This document shows, piece after piece, positions 1 through 7,789 of a DNA stretch of 17,293 nucleotides. Made by a program: the position numbers and the translations under genes. Source of the stretch: DASRJX01 sp035649235 (GTDB lineage Bacteria > Acidobacteriota > Polarisedimenticolia > Gp22-AA2); NCBI GenBank assembly GCA_035649235.1, contig DASRJX010000145.1, forward strand, positions 1 to 17,293, written 5' to 3'. The notes beneath the pieces were generated by a model. That model made no database searches, was not told the origin of the DNA, and saw nothing but the letters and a program-made list of their open reading frames with translations. How positions within the stretch are numbered: position 1 is the first letter of the stretch; each line of letters starts with the position of its first letter.

Positions 1-2
1 CG

Positions 3-341
3 CGCGTGGAGATCGTCGGCGCCCTGCGGAAAGCCGGCCTCCTCGGCTGCTTCGAGACGATCGTCGCCGCCGAGGACGTACGCCGCTGCAAGCCCAGCCC
101 CGAAGGCTACCGGCTGGCGCTTCGCAGGCTGAGTCTCGCCCCCGGCCCCGCCTGCATCGCCGTCGAGGACTCTCCGGGCGGCATCGCGGCGGCGCGAGCC
201 GCGGGGCTCAGGACACTGGGAGTGGCGACCAGCTACGGGGTGCGGGCGCTCCGGCGGGCCGGCGCGTTCGAGGTCGTGCCGTCGCTCGACAGTTCGGCGG
301 CCGTCCTCAGAATCCTCGGGTCGGCAACCCGCCGACGATAG
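3..341 (+). CDS. HAD-superfamily hydrolase (beta-phosphoglucomutase-like), C-terminal part
   Basis: The reading frame is open to the left edge, so the N-terminal part of the protein, including the nucleophile DxDxT motif, lies outside the window. What remains is about 112 residues. It contains the HAD motif III lysine in CKPSPEGY and motif IV in VEDSPGGIAAARAAG, followed by GLRTLGVATSY. This pattern is typical of subfamily IA phosphatases and phosphomutases (PGMB, Gph and CbbY types), which hydrolyse or isomerise small phosphorylated metabolites in the cytoplasm. The substrate cannot be told from this fragment. The GTG at 6-8 is probably an internal valine and not the start. The 3' end overlaps the convergent amidohydrolase gene by 35 bp. 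Confidence 0.85.
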   Translation, partial: RVEIVGALRKAGLLGCFETIVAAEDVRRCKPSPEGYRLALRRLSLAPGPACIAVEDSPGGIAAARAAGLRTLGVATSYGVRALRRAGAFEVVPSLDSSAAVLRILGSATRRR

Positions 342-2001
342 TGGCGCGCACCTCGACCGTGGGAATCCGCTCGGGCGGCACCGCCTGCAGGTCCTCCGCC
401 AGGATCGTCAGGTCGGCCCACATCCCCTGAGCGATCCGTCCCTTGTCATGCTCCTCGAAGGCGGCGTAGGCCGCCCCCGCGGTGTAGGCCGCGATCGCCT
501 CCTTGAGGGTCATCTTCTGCTCCGGGTGCCATCCGCCGTCGGGCCAGTTCTTGAGGTCCTGGCGGGTGACGGCGGAATGGAGGCCGACGAGGGGCTGCTC
601 GGGATCGACAGGGAAGTCGGAGCCCGCGGCGACCGGGATGCCAAGGTCGAGCACCCACCGCCAGGCGTACAGCCCGCGCCCGCGCAGGGCGCCGATCCGT
701 TCCTCCGCCCAGTACATGTCGCTCGTGGCGTGGCTGGGCTGCATCGAGGCGATCACGCCGAGGCGTTGGAGCGAGGGCAGGTCCTCCCGCGCCACCGCCT
801 GCAGGTGCTCGATGCGCAGTCGTGGATCGCGCACCGGCACAGCCGCGAGGGCCCGCTCGTAGGCCTGCAGGACCTCGTGGATGCCGCGATCGCCGATGGC
901 GTGCGTGCAGACCTGGTAGCCCCGTCGCAGCGCCAGGATCGTGCGTCTCTCGATCTCCTCCGGAGCGGTCACGAACAGGCCCTTCGCGCCGGGCGCGTCG
1001 GCGTAGTCGTCGAAGAAGACGGCGCCGCGCGAACCCATGGCTCCGTCCACCATCAGCTTGACCGCACGCAGCGTCAGCCGGCCGCGGTATCCGACGAAGG
1101 GCTCCTGCTCCACCATCGGCTCGATCGGGTCGGAGGTCGTGCCGTCCCACATGAGATAGACGCGCAACGGCAATGGCCCTTCCTCCGCCAGCTCGCGGTA
1201 GGCGGCGACCTGCTCCCGGGAGACGCCGGCATCGTGCACCTCGGTCAGGCCGGCCCTGGCGCAGCGATCGAGCGCGAGTCGTATCCAGGCTTTGATCTGC
1301 TCCCGGTCGGGCTTCGGCTGGGCCTTCTCGGCGAGGAGCATGGCGTTGTCCACGAGCACGCCGGTCGGCTCGCCGCGAGCGTCGCGCACGATGCGGCCCC
1401 CTTCGGGGTCGGGGGTGCCGCGCGCGATCCCCGCGGCCAGGAGGGCGCTCCGGTTGGCCCAGCTGGCGTGGCCGTCGACCCTCCGGAGCAGGACGGGACG
1501 GTCGGGAGACGCCTCGGTGAGCCTGCGGTGATCGGGGAACTGCTCGCCCGGCCAGAGGTTCTGATCCCAGCCGCCGCCCGTGATCCAGGCGCCCGCGGGA
1601 AGGGGCTCGCCGGCGCGCTGGCGGACCCGGGCCGCCACCTCCTCGACGCTTCCGATCCCACGCAGGTCCAGGCTCGCCAGCCGCTCGCCCAGGCTGGCGA
1701 CGTGACCATGGGCGTCGATGAGCCCCGGAAGGACGGTGCCTCCCTTCAGGTCGATGCGCCGCGTCGCGGCGCCGGCCAGACCCCGGATCGTCGCGTCGTC
1801 GCCAACGGCCGCGATCCTGTCCCCCCGGATGGCGATCGCCTGCGCTTCGGGGTGTCCGGGATCGAGGGTCACGATCCGGCCGTTCGTGAGGATGAGATCC
1901 ACGGTGTCTCCCGGGCGCTCCACGCGGCACGCCAGCGGGGCGCAGGCCAAGGCCACGATACACGAGATGGCCGCGAAGGAGGATTCCCGGCGGGGGTTCA
2001 T
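307..2001 (-). CDS. Exported YtcJ-type amidohydrolase (amidohydrolase family 3), putative lipoprotein
   Basis: 564 residues, beginning at the ATG at 2001-1999, whose A is the last base of the upstream gene's TGA stop (TGATG), so translation is probably coupled. The N-terminus is basic, then hydrophobic, then LACAPLAC (cysteines 20 and 25), which reads as a signal sequence and possibly a lipobox. The rest is a metal-dependent TIM-barrel amidohydrolase. DAHGH gives metal ligands H98 and H100, THAIGD has H367, IEHLQ has H399 and GSDFPVD has D462. VDLILTNGRIVTLD before the barrel is the usual small beta-domain of the YtcJ family. Relatives hydrolyse amide or ester bonds of varied small molecules; the substrate here is unknown. 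An extension of the same frame up to 2343 is only a shadow of the cytochrome gene. Confidence 0.9.
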   Translation of the reverse strand: MNPRRESSFAAISCIVALACAPLACRVERPGDTVDLILTNGRIVTLDPGHPEAQAIAIRGDRIAAVGDDATIRGLAGAATRRIDLKGGTVLPGLIDAHGHVASLGERLASLDLRGIGSVEEVAARVRQRAGEPLPAGAWITGGGWDQNLWPGEQFPDHRRLTEASPDRPVLLRRVDGHASWANRSALLAAGIARGTPDPEGGRIVRDARGEPTGVLVDNAMLLAEKAQPKPDREQIKAWIRLALDRCARAGLTEVHDAGVSREQVAAYRELAEEGPLPLRVYLMWDGTTSDPIEPMVEQEPFVGYRGRLTLRAVKLMVDGAMGSRGAVFFDDYADAPGAKGLFVTAPEEIERRTILALRRGYQVCTHAIGDRGIHEVLQAYERALAAVPVRDPRLRIEHLQAVAREDLPSLQRLGVIASMQPSHATSDMYWAEERIGALRGRGLYAWRWVLDLGIPVAAGSDFPVDPEQPLVGLHSAVTRQDLKNWPDGGWHPEQKMTLKEAIAAYTAGAAYAAFEEHDKGRIAQGMWADLTILAEDLQAVPPERIPTVEVRATIVGGLPTRGF

Positions 2002-3485
2002 CAATGTGTCACCTTGGCGAGCGCGGACTCGAACTCGAAGTCGGGATCGTTCTTGGCGTCGTGGCAGGTGGTGCAGACCTTCGGGATGGTACAGGACGAG
2101 CATTGGCGGGTGATCCCGTAGATCGTCTCCCGCTTCAGGGCGGCCGGCGCCGCGACATGGTCCTCGCCGGGCCCGTGGCAGACCTCGCACTGGACCCCGG
2201 TGAGGGAGACCGTGGCGCTCGTGTCCCCGAACCCGCCCGGCAGGCCGGATCCCGTCGTGTGGCAGGCGGTGCAGGACGGGTCGGCGCCGCGGCCGTCGCG
2301 CAGGATGAGCGCATAGGCCGCCGCGTGCGGCGTCCGGATCCACTGGTCGTACTCCTTACGGTGGCAGTCGCGGCACGCGTCGGCCCCCACGTGCGCCACG
2401 CCCGACTTGAAGGTCTCCCCCCCGTCCTGAAGCGAGGCGGCCTGGGCCGCGGAGGTCTCGCGGCCGAGGGCCATCTCCACCTGGATGCGGGTCCGTTCGG
2501 CGCGGTCGGTGCGTTCCCCTGCCTCGCGGAAGCGGACGAACCCGAGTCCGTCGATGAGGAACAGGTCGGGGGTGCGGGTCGATCCGTAGCGCCGGAAGAT
2601 GGAGCGATCGGCATCGATGACGACCGGATAGTCGATCCCATGCTCCTGCAGGTAACGTCGCAGGCCGCCGTCGGCGTCCCGGGAGGTGATGCCGATAGCA
2701 GCCACGCCCACGGAGCGCAGCTCCCTGAGGACGGGGACGAGGCGCGGCAGGTCCTGCCGGCACTCGGGAGAGTCCTGATCGAAGAACTGGACCGCCACGA
2801 CGTGGCCGCGCAGTGCGGCCAGATCGACCATCCTGCCGTCGAGATCCTTGGCGGTGAACAGGGGAGCCCGCGGGTCCTTCGTGTACTGGAGTTTGACCTC
2901 CCGTGCCGCCAGTGCATCCAGCGACGGCAGGCGGCGGACCGCCTGGATCGCCGCGTCGAGCCGCTCCCGGAACTGGGGGCCGGCGAACCCGTCCAGCCGG
3001 TAGCGGACGAACCGGCGCGGATCGATGAGGACGAGCGCCGTGTCCTCGACGCCGAAGGCCTTGGCGATCGGTCCGGGGTCCCTGAGCGTCGGCAGCGCGT
3101 CACCGGTCATGGCGATGAACCGCTCGGTGTTCTCCGGGCTGTCGATCGACACCCCCAGGAAGACGGCCTCCGAGAAGGCCGGCTCGTGGCGCAACCGGCC
3201 CAGCGCCACGACCAGCTCGCGGGCATAGGGCGCGCCCGGGCGGAAGAGGACCAGGGTGACGGGCTTGCCCTCGAGACTCCGGAGTCGCACCCAGCCGCCA
3301 CCCGGAACTTCGCCGATGACATCGGGCATCATCCGGCCGACCATCGGGTGATGCTCGCCTTCGTCGGGACCGATGGCGGCCGCTCGTGGAGACGGGCCGG
3401 CGCGGCACCCCGCGACGGCGAGAGCGCCCAGGATCCCCGCGGCGAGAAGAACGGGAAGGCGGAGTCGAAATCCGGCTCGTGGCAC
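2001..3485 (-). CDS. Lipoprotein with two redoxin-like domains and a tetrahaem cytochrome c domain
   Basis: 494 residues. I chose the GTG at 3485 because it is preceded by GGGGAAG at 7 bases spacing, because a good promoter ends just upstream, and because the protein then begins with a clean lipoprotein signal (hydrophobic segment, lipobox VAGC, C27). A longer frame up to 3683 would start upstream of the promoter. Residues about 50-170 resemble an AhpC/TSA redoxin, but FRPGAPYARE has no cysteine. Residues about 190-310 are a second redoxin with FFDQDSPECRQDLP, which has one cysteine. The C-terminal part carries four CxxCH haem sites (371-375, 405-409, 433-437, 471-475) plus a CSSC, in a cytochrome c554-like arrangement (GVQCEVCHGPG). 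It is probably anchored on the periplasmic side and moves electrons. The partner is unknown. It is the first gene of an operon with the amidohydrolase. Confidence 0.9.
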   Translation of the reverse strand: MPRAGFRLRLPVLLAAGILGALAVAGCRAGPSPRAAAIGPDEGEHHPMVGRMMPDVIGEVPGGGWVRLRSLEGKPVTLVLFRPGAPYARELVVALGRLRHEPAFSEAVFLGVSIDSPENTERFIAMTGDALPTLRDPGPIAKAFGVEDTALVLIDPRRFVRYRLDGFAGPQFRERLDAAIQAVRRLPSLDALAAREVKLQYTKDPRAPLFTAKDLDGRMVDLAALRGHVVAVQFFDQDSPECRQDLPRLVPVLRELRSVGVAAIGITSRDADGGLRRYLQEHGIDYPVVIDADRSIFRRYGSTRTPDLFLIDGLGFVRFREAGERTDRAERTRIQVEMALGRETSAAQAASLQDGGETFKSGVAHVGADACRDCHRKEYDQWIRTPHAAAYALILRDGRGADPSCTACHTTGSGLPGGFGDTSATVSLTGVQCEVCHGPGEDHVAAPAALKRETIYGITRQCSSCTIPKVCTTCHDAKNDPDFEFESALAKVTH

Positions 3486-3544
3486 GTGCAATCTTCCCCG
3501 CGTGCCGGGCCGCCCGGGGAGGCCGGCCCGCGCGCGGGGCGTGG

Positions 3545-3574
3545 AGTATAAGCGGCGCTCCCGGCCCGGGTCAA
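3545..3574 (-). promoter_or_regulatory. Sigma-70-type promoter of the cytochrome/amidohydrolase operon
   Basis: Read on the minus strand: -35 TTGACC at 3574-3569, an 18-base spacer, and -10 TATACT at 3550-3545. This is a near-consensus pair in very GC-rich DNA. Transcription would begin near 3538, giving a leader of about 50 bases before the GTG at 3485, which supports that start. No operator repeat is obvious. Confidence 0.7.
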
Positions 3575-3681
3575 CGCCGAGGGAGCCGCGGAACGGGTGA
3601 TCGCCACCTCGGGAGCCGCGGCCGCTCGGTGTTACACTCGCCGGGTTCCTCGACGATGGGGACACCAGAGGAGGAGGCGGC

Positions 3682-3990
3682 ATGGCGGAACTCGTCCGGG
3701 TCGGTAGCCTCGCGGATTTGAAGCCGGGTCAGGCGCTCAGCGTCGACGTCAAAGGCACCCAGGTGGCGCTCTACAACGTCGATGGCCAGGTCTGGGCCAC
3801 CGCCAACACCTGCGCCCATAGGGGAGGCCCTCTCGGCGAAGGGAGCCTCGAGGGCGGGATCGTCACCTGCCCCTGGCACGCGTTCCAGTTCGACGTCACC
3901 AACGGCCGCTGCGCCACCAATCCGGCGCTCAGCGTCGCCTGCTACCCGGTCCGCATCGACGGACAGGACATCCTCGTCGAATGCCCGTGA
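3682..3990 (+). CDS. Rieske-type [2Fe-2S] ferredoxin (NirD / dioxygenase-ferredoxin family)
   Basis: 102 residues, a complete small Rieske domain. The cluster ligands are C44 and H46 (CAHRGG) and C63 and H66 (CPWH), separated by 16 residues, as in the soluble ferredoxins of aromatic-ring dioxygenases and the small subunit of nitrite reductase. It lacks a signal peptide and membrane anchor, so it should be a cytoplasmic one-electron carrier. The ATG at 3682 is preceded by GAGGAGG within 3669-3677, a strong ribosome binding site. A weak -10 candidate, TACACT, lies at 3633-3638 with no clear -35. Neither a dioxygenase alpha subunit nor a nitrite reductase is nearby, so its partner is unknown. 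It stands alone between a divergent operon and a separately promoted gene. Confidence 0.92.
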   Translation: MAELVRVGSLADLKPGQALSVDVKGTQVALYNVDGQVWATANTCAHRGGPLGEGSLEGGIVTCPWHAFQFDVTNGRCATNPALSVACYPVRIDGQDILVECP

Positions 3991-4033
3991 CGGGCCATCC
4001 GGGCGGATGCTGGTCCGCGGCCGCCGCGCGCTC

Positions 4034-4039
4034 TATAAT
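4034..4039 (+). promoter_or_regulatory. Consensus -10 element (TATAAT) before the secreted-protein gene
   Basis: TATAAT matches the -10 consensus exactly in a region that is otherwise very GC-rich. It lies about 49 bases before the ATG at 4088. No convincing -35 is present at 16-18 bases; the nearest is TGGTCC at 4011-4016. An activator or an alternative sigma factor may be needed, or the -35 may simply be weak. Confidence 0.5.
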
Positions 4040-4087
4040 CCGTGAGCCGGAGGCTGAGGCGATCCCATCGCCTGGAGTCGTGGAGTC

Positions 4088-4639
4088 ATGAGGCCTGCTC
4101 GACTGCTGACCCTGTTGATCGGCTCGCTCGGTGTGTTCCTCCTGACCGTCGATCGCGCCGGGGCCGAGATCAAGATCAACCCCGCCGGGTGGAGGTTCCC
4201 CAACATCGTCACCTCCGCAAAGGAAGCGATCAACGTGACCGACAGGACGCCACAGATCGCCGGCAAGGAGACGATCAACAAGGGGTACCGCAAGGCCGAC
4301 GGTACCTTCTTCATGACGTACGAGATCGAGGGGAAGGTCTTCGGGGCCGAGATCGACGAGGACGGCAAGCCGCCCTTCGAATTCAGCATCATGGACGCCG
4401 ACGGGGACGGCAAGTTCGAGTCCATGATCCGTCACACGGCGGACAACAAGGACAGGGCTTACGTGCCGCAGTGGGTCATCGACTACTATTTCTCCGTCCA
4501 CCCCGAGGTGAAGCGGGGTCCCGGCGGCGATCCCGTGCCCCCGAACCTGGCGCCGGCCCCACGGCCCAAGGTCGCTGCCACTCCCGCCGCCAAGCCGAAG
4601 CGGCCCGCCCCGACGCCCGCCGATCGCCCCAGCCCCTAG
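4088..4639 (+). CDS. Secreted protein of unknown function with a calcium-loop-like motif and a Pro/Ala-rich tail
   Basis: 183 residues. I do not recognise a family. Residues 1-26 form a signal peptide (basic start, then a hydrophobic run, cleavage likely after AGA), so the mature protein is exported. The core (about 27-142) is rich in aromatic and charged residues and contains DADGDGKFE at 103-111, which has the D-x-D-x-D-G spacing of EF-hand or dockerin-type calcium loops. A single loop of this kind is not proof of calcium binding. Residues about 143-183 are a low-complexity tail of Pro, Ala, Lys and Arg, perhaps a linker to the wall or envelope. The ATG is preceded by GGAG at 4074-4077. The gene seems to be transcribed alone from the TATAAT at 4034. 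Confidence 0.8.
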   Translation: MRPARLLTLLIGSLGVFLLTVDRAGAEIKINPAGWRFPNIVTSAKEAINVTDRTPQIAGKETINKGYRKADGTFFMTYEIEGKVFGAEIDEDGKPPFEFSIMDADGDGKFESMIRHTADNKDRAYVPQWVIDYYFSVHPEVKRGPGGDPVPPNLAPAPRPKVAATPAAKPKRPAPTPADRPSP

Positions 4640-4779
4640 AGTTCTCACCGTCCTTTCCAGCCTGACCAACCAGGCGTGCGCGCTTCGGAACCAACTCATA
4701 TATTGACGTCGGGCGGAGGTCCTGCCGGGCGCTCAGCGAACGTCATGGCGCCCGCAGGTCGAGGCTGACGGGAGGGAGG

Positions 4780-6084
4780 ATGCCGGGCCGGGACGGGGAG
4801 GTGGGCCGCGGTAGGAAGGCGGCGTTCGTCGCCCTGTACGTGCTGTTCCTGGGCGCCGTGTTCGAGGGCGGATCCCGGTTGGTCCTCGCAGTGCGAGGGC
4901 GCGGCTCGCCAGCGCGCACGGCGGGATCGGCGGGCGCAGCGATCGACGTCGAGGCCGCGGGACGGGCCCTGGGGCTCAATCCGTACGAGATCGCCGACGC
5001 GCGCCGGCCCGGCCAGTGGAAGCTGCGTGCCGGATCGACTCTGACGCTGCAGCAGGTCCTCGACGCCAAGGAGAGGGAAGGCCGGATCCTGGCGGTCCGG
5101 TACCTGCGCGAACGGGCCCCGCGTCTCGGGGTCCGGCCGCAGGACATCGTGGTGCGGATCAACAGCCAAGGCTACAGGGGCCCCGAGATCGATCGGGACC
5201 ACACACGCTTCCGGATCCTCGCCATCGGCGATTCGTGCACCTTCGGGACGCTGCTCCCCCCGTACGGCTACCCGCGTGCCTTGGAGCGGGAGCTGCGGCG
5301 TTTCGGGGTCGAGGCCGAGGTGATCAACGCAGGGGTGGAAGGGTACGGGCCAGGGAACGTGCTCCAGCGCATGGACGATTTCCTCGCGCTGCGGCCGGAC
5401 CTGGCGACCATCTACCTCGGCTGGAACGCACTCTACGGCGAGAGCTTCCTCGACGACGCCTCGGGCGCGCGAAGATACCTTTACAGCGCCCGGCTCGCCG
5501 GTCTCGCCTATAGTCGTGCCACCCGACTGGTCGGCCACCCTGGGAGGCAGGCGCTCCAGGACTACGAACGTCCCCGGCGCCCGGACCCGCAGGCGCCCGA
5601 GATCCGGGCGCTCGACGACTACACGCCCTCGTTCCTGGGCGACATCGAGCAGATCGTCGAGGCGCTGCAGTCGGCCGGCAGCCGGGTCGTCCTGCTGACT
5701 CTTCCAGGGCTCTATGCCACGGACGAGCCGCCGAGCCCCCGCGCTCTCGAGGTCGGCCACCTGCCGACCTTCACCGACAACCCTTACGTCCTGGCGCGGA
5801 TGGCCGGGGTATACAACGAAGCTTTGCGCGCCCTTGGCACGAAGCGCAGCCTCCAGGTCGTCGACCTGGAGACGTGGAGCCGGAAGGCGCTGCGTCCGCG
5901 CGAGGACCACTTCTTCGATTCGGTGCACCTCTACGAAGCGAGCCAGGACCTGGTGGCCGCCTACCTCGCCCTGGAGCTGGCTCCGCAACTCAGCAAGCAG
6001 GGGCCGCGCCCGTCCGGCGCCAGCCTCAGGGCGGCCCCTTTGGCTCCTGGATCGTGTGGTAGCGATCGACCACCAGGTTGGTGA
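4780..6084 (+). CDS. Membrane-anchored SGNH/GDSL-family hydrolase
   Basis: 434 residues. Residues about 13-36 are a single membrane-spanning segment after a basic N-terminus, so the catalytic part probably faces the periplasm. The SGNH blocks are present in order: GDS (S152 nucleophile, block I), NAGVEGYG (G185, block II), GWN (N216, block III) and DSVHL (D380 and H383, block V). This gives a full set of catalytic residues. Relatives are esterases, lipases, acyl-transferase-like proteins and polysaccharide deacetylases; the substrate cannot be assigned. The start has GGAGGGAGG ending directly at the ATG, and the first part of that run gives a usable short spacing. The last 59 bases overlap the convergent FG-GAP gene, so the final residues (GSCGSDRPPGW) are encoded antisense to it. 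Confidence 0.87.
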   Translation: MPGRDGEVGRGRKAAFVALYVLFLGAVFEGGSRLVLAVRGRGSPARTAGSAGAAIDVEAAGRALGLNPYEIADARRPGQWKLRAGSTLTLQQVLDAKEREGRILAVRYLRERAPRLGVRPQDIVVRINSQGYRGPEIDRDHTRFRILAIGDSCTFGTLLPPYGYPRALERELRRFGVEAEVINAGVEGYGPGNVLQRMDDFLALRPDLATIYLGWNALYGESFLDDASGARRYLYSARLAGLAYSRATRLVGHPGRQALQDYERPRRPDPQAPEIRALDDYTPSFLGDIEQIVEALQSAGSRVVLLTLPGLYATDEPPSPRALEVGHLPTFTDNPYVLARMAGVYNEALRALGTKRSLQVVDLETWSRKALRPREDHFFDSVHLYEASQDLVAAYLALELAPQLSKQGPRPSGASLRAAPLAPGSCGSDRPPGW

Positions 6085-7789
6085 GCGACTGCCGGCCGCC
6101 TCCGGGCCAGACGATCTCGGCCTGGACCGCATCGGCCGCCGCGCCGAGCCCGAAGATCAGGCGGGGGTCCTGCGACGAGTTGTGGGACGACCCGGCGTGC
6201 GCCTCGCGGATCTGGCGCAGGACCCCGGACGTGACCGTGACTCGGGCTCCGACGCCGAAGCGGTTCGTCCCCGAGCCGCTGAGACGGAATCCGATCCAGT
6301 GATTCCGGTTGCCGCCCTCGTTGCGCAGCAGGCTCGGCGCCTCGTCCATGTTGTTGACCACGATGTCGATGTCGCCGTCGTTGTCGAGATCGCCCGCGGC
6401 CGCGCCGCGGGCGCTGCGCTGCTGCGCGAACGCCGGCCCCGAGGATCGTCCCACCTCCTCGAGCCGGCCGCTCCCTTCGTTGTGGAACAGCTGGTTGCTC
6501 TGCCGGAACGTGGTCCCCAGCTTGTGCGCGTCGATTCCGGGGTAGACGTGTCCGTTGGCCTTGAAGATGTCGAGGCGGCCGTCGTTGTCGTAATCGAGGA
6601 AGGCCACCCCCCAGCCGAGCGTCGGGAGCGTCGGCGGGCCGAAGCCCGAGGTCAGCGAGACGTCCTGGAACTGCAGCCCGCCCTGGTTGTGGAACAGGGT
6701 GGAGTAGTCGTTGGAGAAGTTCGTCACCACCAGGTCGAACAGGCCGTCGCCGTCGTAATCCCCCGAGTCGACGCCCATCGAGGCCTGCGCCCGCCCATCC
6801 TCGCTGAACGCCGTGCCGGAGATCGCGCCGACCTCGGTGAACCGGCCCCGGCCGTCGTTCCGGTACAGGTAGTTGCCGGTCGAGTCGGTGGCGACGTACA
6901 GGTCGAGATCCCCGTCCAGGTCGAAGTCGCTCCAGACGGCGCCCAGCCCGTAGCGCTCCGGCGTCGTCGACAGTCCCGCGGCGGCCGTCACGTCGCTGAA
7001 GCGGGGCCCCGTGTTTCGGAACAGGCGTCCAATCTGCGGCTTGAGGCCGCGCGGACCGCACATCACCGGCTTGCCGCGGTACATGCAGTTGGCGCCGCTG
7101 CCTGGTGGCGGCAGAGGCGGGCTGTTCTGGTCATAGTCGACGTAGTGCGACACGTAGAGGTCGAGCCGGCCGTCGCCGTCGTAATCGGCGAACGCGGCGC
7201 CGGTGCTCCAGCCGCGCCCGCCCGAGAGCCCGGCCGCCGCCGTCACGTCCTGGAACCTCAGCTGGCCCAGGTTCCGGTACAGGATGTACCGGCCGAATCC
7301 CGTCATGAACAGATCCACGCGCCCGTCGCCGTCGTAGTCGGCGAACGCGCACCCCTGGGCCCAGTATCCGGGGGAGGCCACTCCCGACCGCTCGGAGATC
7401 TCCTCATAGGTGCCGTCCCCCCGGGCCCGGTAGAGACCGGAATGGGGCGGCGGCTGCCGGAGCCCTGGCGGAGCGGTGCGGCCGTTGGGCAGGAAGATGT
7501 CGAGGAAGCCGTCTCCGTCCACGTCGTGCAGGCAGGCGCCATTCCCGACCGTCTCGTTGATGGTCGGCTTGTCCGGACTACCGCTGGCGTTCTGGAGCAG
7601 GAGGCCGGCCTCGCGGGCGACGTCGGCGAACCGGACGCCCTCCCTCGGCGCGGTGCCGGCGGGATCGCCCGCACGCGCCGGCATCGCCGGTGCGGCGAGG
7701 ACCATCCAGCCCGCCGCCACGCAGGCGCAGGCGACGGCGCCCGCGCGGCGGGGCTCACTCCATGGTCGCCATGCCTGACTGTTTTTCAC
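6026..7789 (-). CDS. Exported FG-GAP/VCBS repeat protein with ASPIC/UnbV C-terminal domain (CRTAC1-like)
   Basis: 587 residues from a GTG at 7789, preceded by AAGAGG. This start places basic residues (EPRR) before a hydrophobic stretch ending in MPARA, a credible signal peptide; a later ATG would remove the basic region. The body is a series of FG-GAP/VCBS repeats forming a predicted beta-propeller, each with a calcium-type loop such as DVDGDGFLD, DYDGDGRVD, DYDGDGRLD, DLDGDLD, DYDGDGLFD, DYDNDGRLD and DLDNDGD. The last ~90 residues are an ASPIC/UnbV domain (GFRLSGSGTNRFGVGARV, ending in IVWPGGG). Such proteins are secreted and presumed to bind ligands or surfaces; no enzymatic role is established. 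Its start overlaps the TPR gene's stop by 35 bases, indicating one transcript. Confidence 0.9.
   Translation of the reverse strand: MKNSQAWRPWSEPRRAGAVACACVAAGWMVLAAPAMPARAGDPAGTAPREGVRFADVAREAGLLLQNASGSPDKPTINETVGNGACLHDVDGDGFLDIFLPNGRTAPPGLRQPPPHSGLYRARGDGTYEEISERSGVASPGYWAQGCAFADYDGDGRVDLFMTGFGRYILYRNLGQLRFQDVTAAAGLSGGRGWSTGAAFADYDGDGRLDLYVSHYVDYDQNSPPLPPPGSGANCMYRGKPVMCGPRGLKPQIGRLFRNTGPRFSDVTAAAGLSTTPERYGLGAVWSDFDLDGDLDLYVATDSTGNYLYRNDGRGRFTEVGAISGTAFSEDGRAQASMGVDSGDYDGDGLFDLVVTNFSNDYSTLFHNQGGLQFQDVSLTSGFGPPTLPTLGWGVAFLDYDNDGRLDIFKANGHVYPGIDAHKLGTTFRQSNQLFHNEGSGRLEEVGRSSGPAFAQQRSARGAAAGDLDNDGDIDIVVNNMDEAPSLLRNEGGNRNHWIGFRLSGSGTNRFGVGARVTVTSGVLRQIREAHAGSSHNSSQDPRLIFGLGAAADAVQAEIVWPGGGRQSLTNLVVDRYHTIQEPKGPP

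Noticed and set aside
448..2121. Long plus-strand open frame opposite the amidohydrolase
   Set aside because: It is rich in Arg, Gly, Pro and His with no recognisable motif, and the opposite strand encodes a clear amidohydrolase. It is a product of GC-rich codon bias. The same applies to long frames at 2004-3551 (+), 4696-6132 (-), 5714-7801 (+), 7812-9014 (+), 10050-11096 (-), 10801-12363 (-), 12329-13402 (-), 14340-16058 (-) and 16052-17263 (-).
3486..3683. N-terminal extension of the tetrahaem lipoprotein up to an ATG at 3683
   Set aside because: It would start upstream of the best promoter and bury the lipoprotein signal 67 residues into the protein; the extension is low-complexity.
3988..4039. 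Selenocysteine read-through of the Rieske TGA stop
   Set aside because: The frame stays open only to a stop at the TATAAT, adds a meaningless tail after a complete domain, and no convincing SECIS-like hairpin was seen. I found no other in-frame TGA that would make a credible selenoprotein.
4699..4708. Promoter elements TATATT / TTGACG before the SGNH gene
   Set aside because: Each box lacks a partner at correct spacing.
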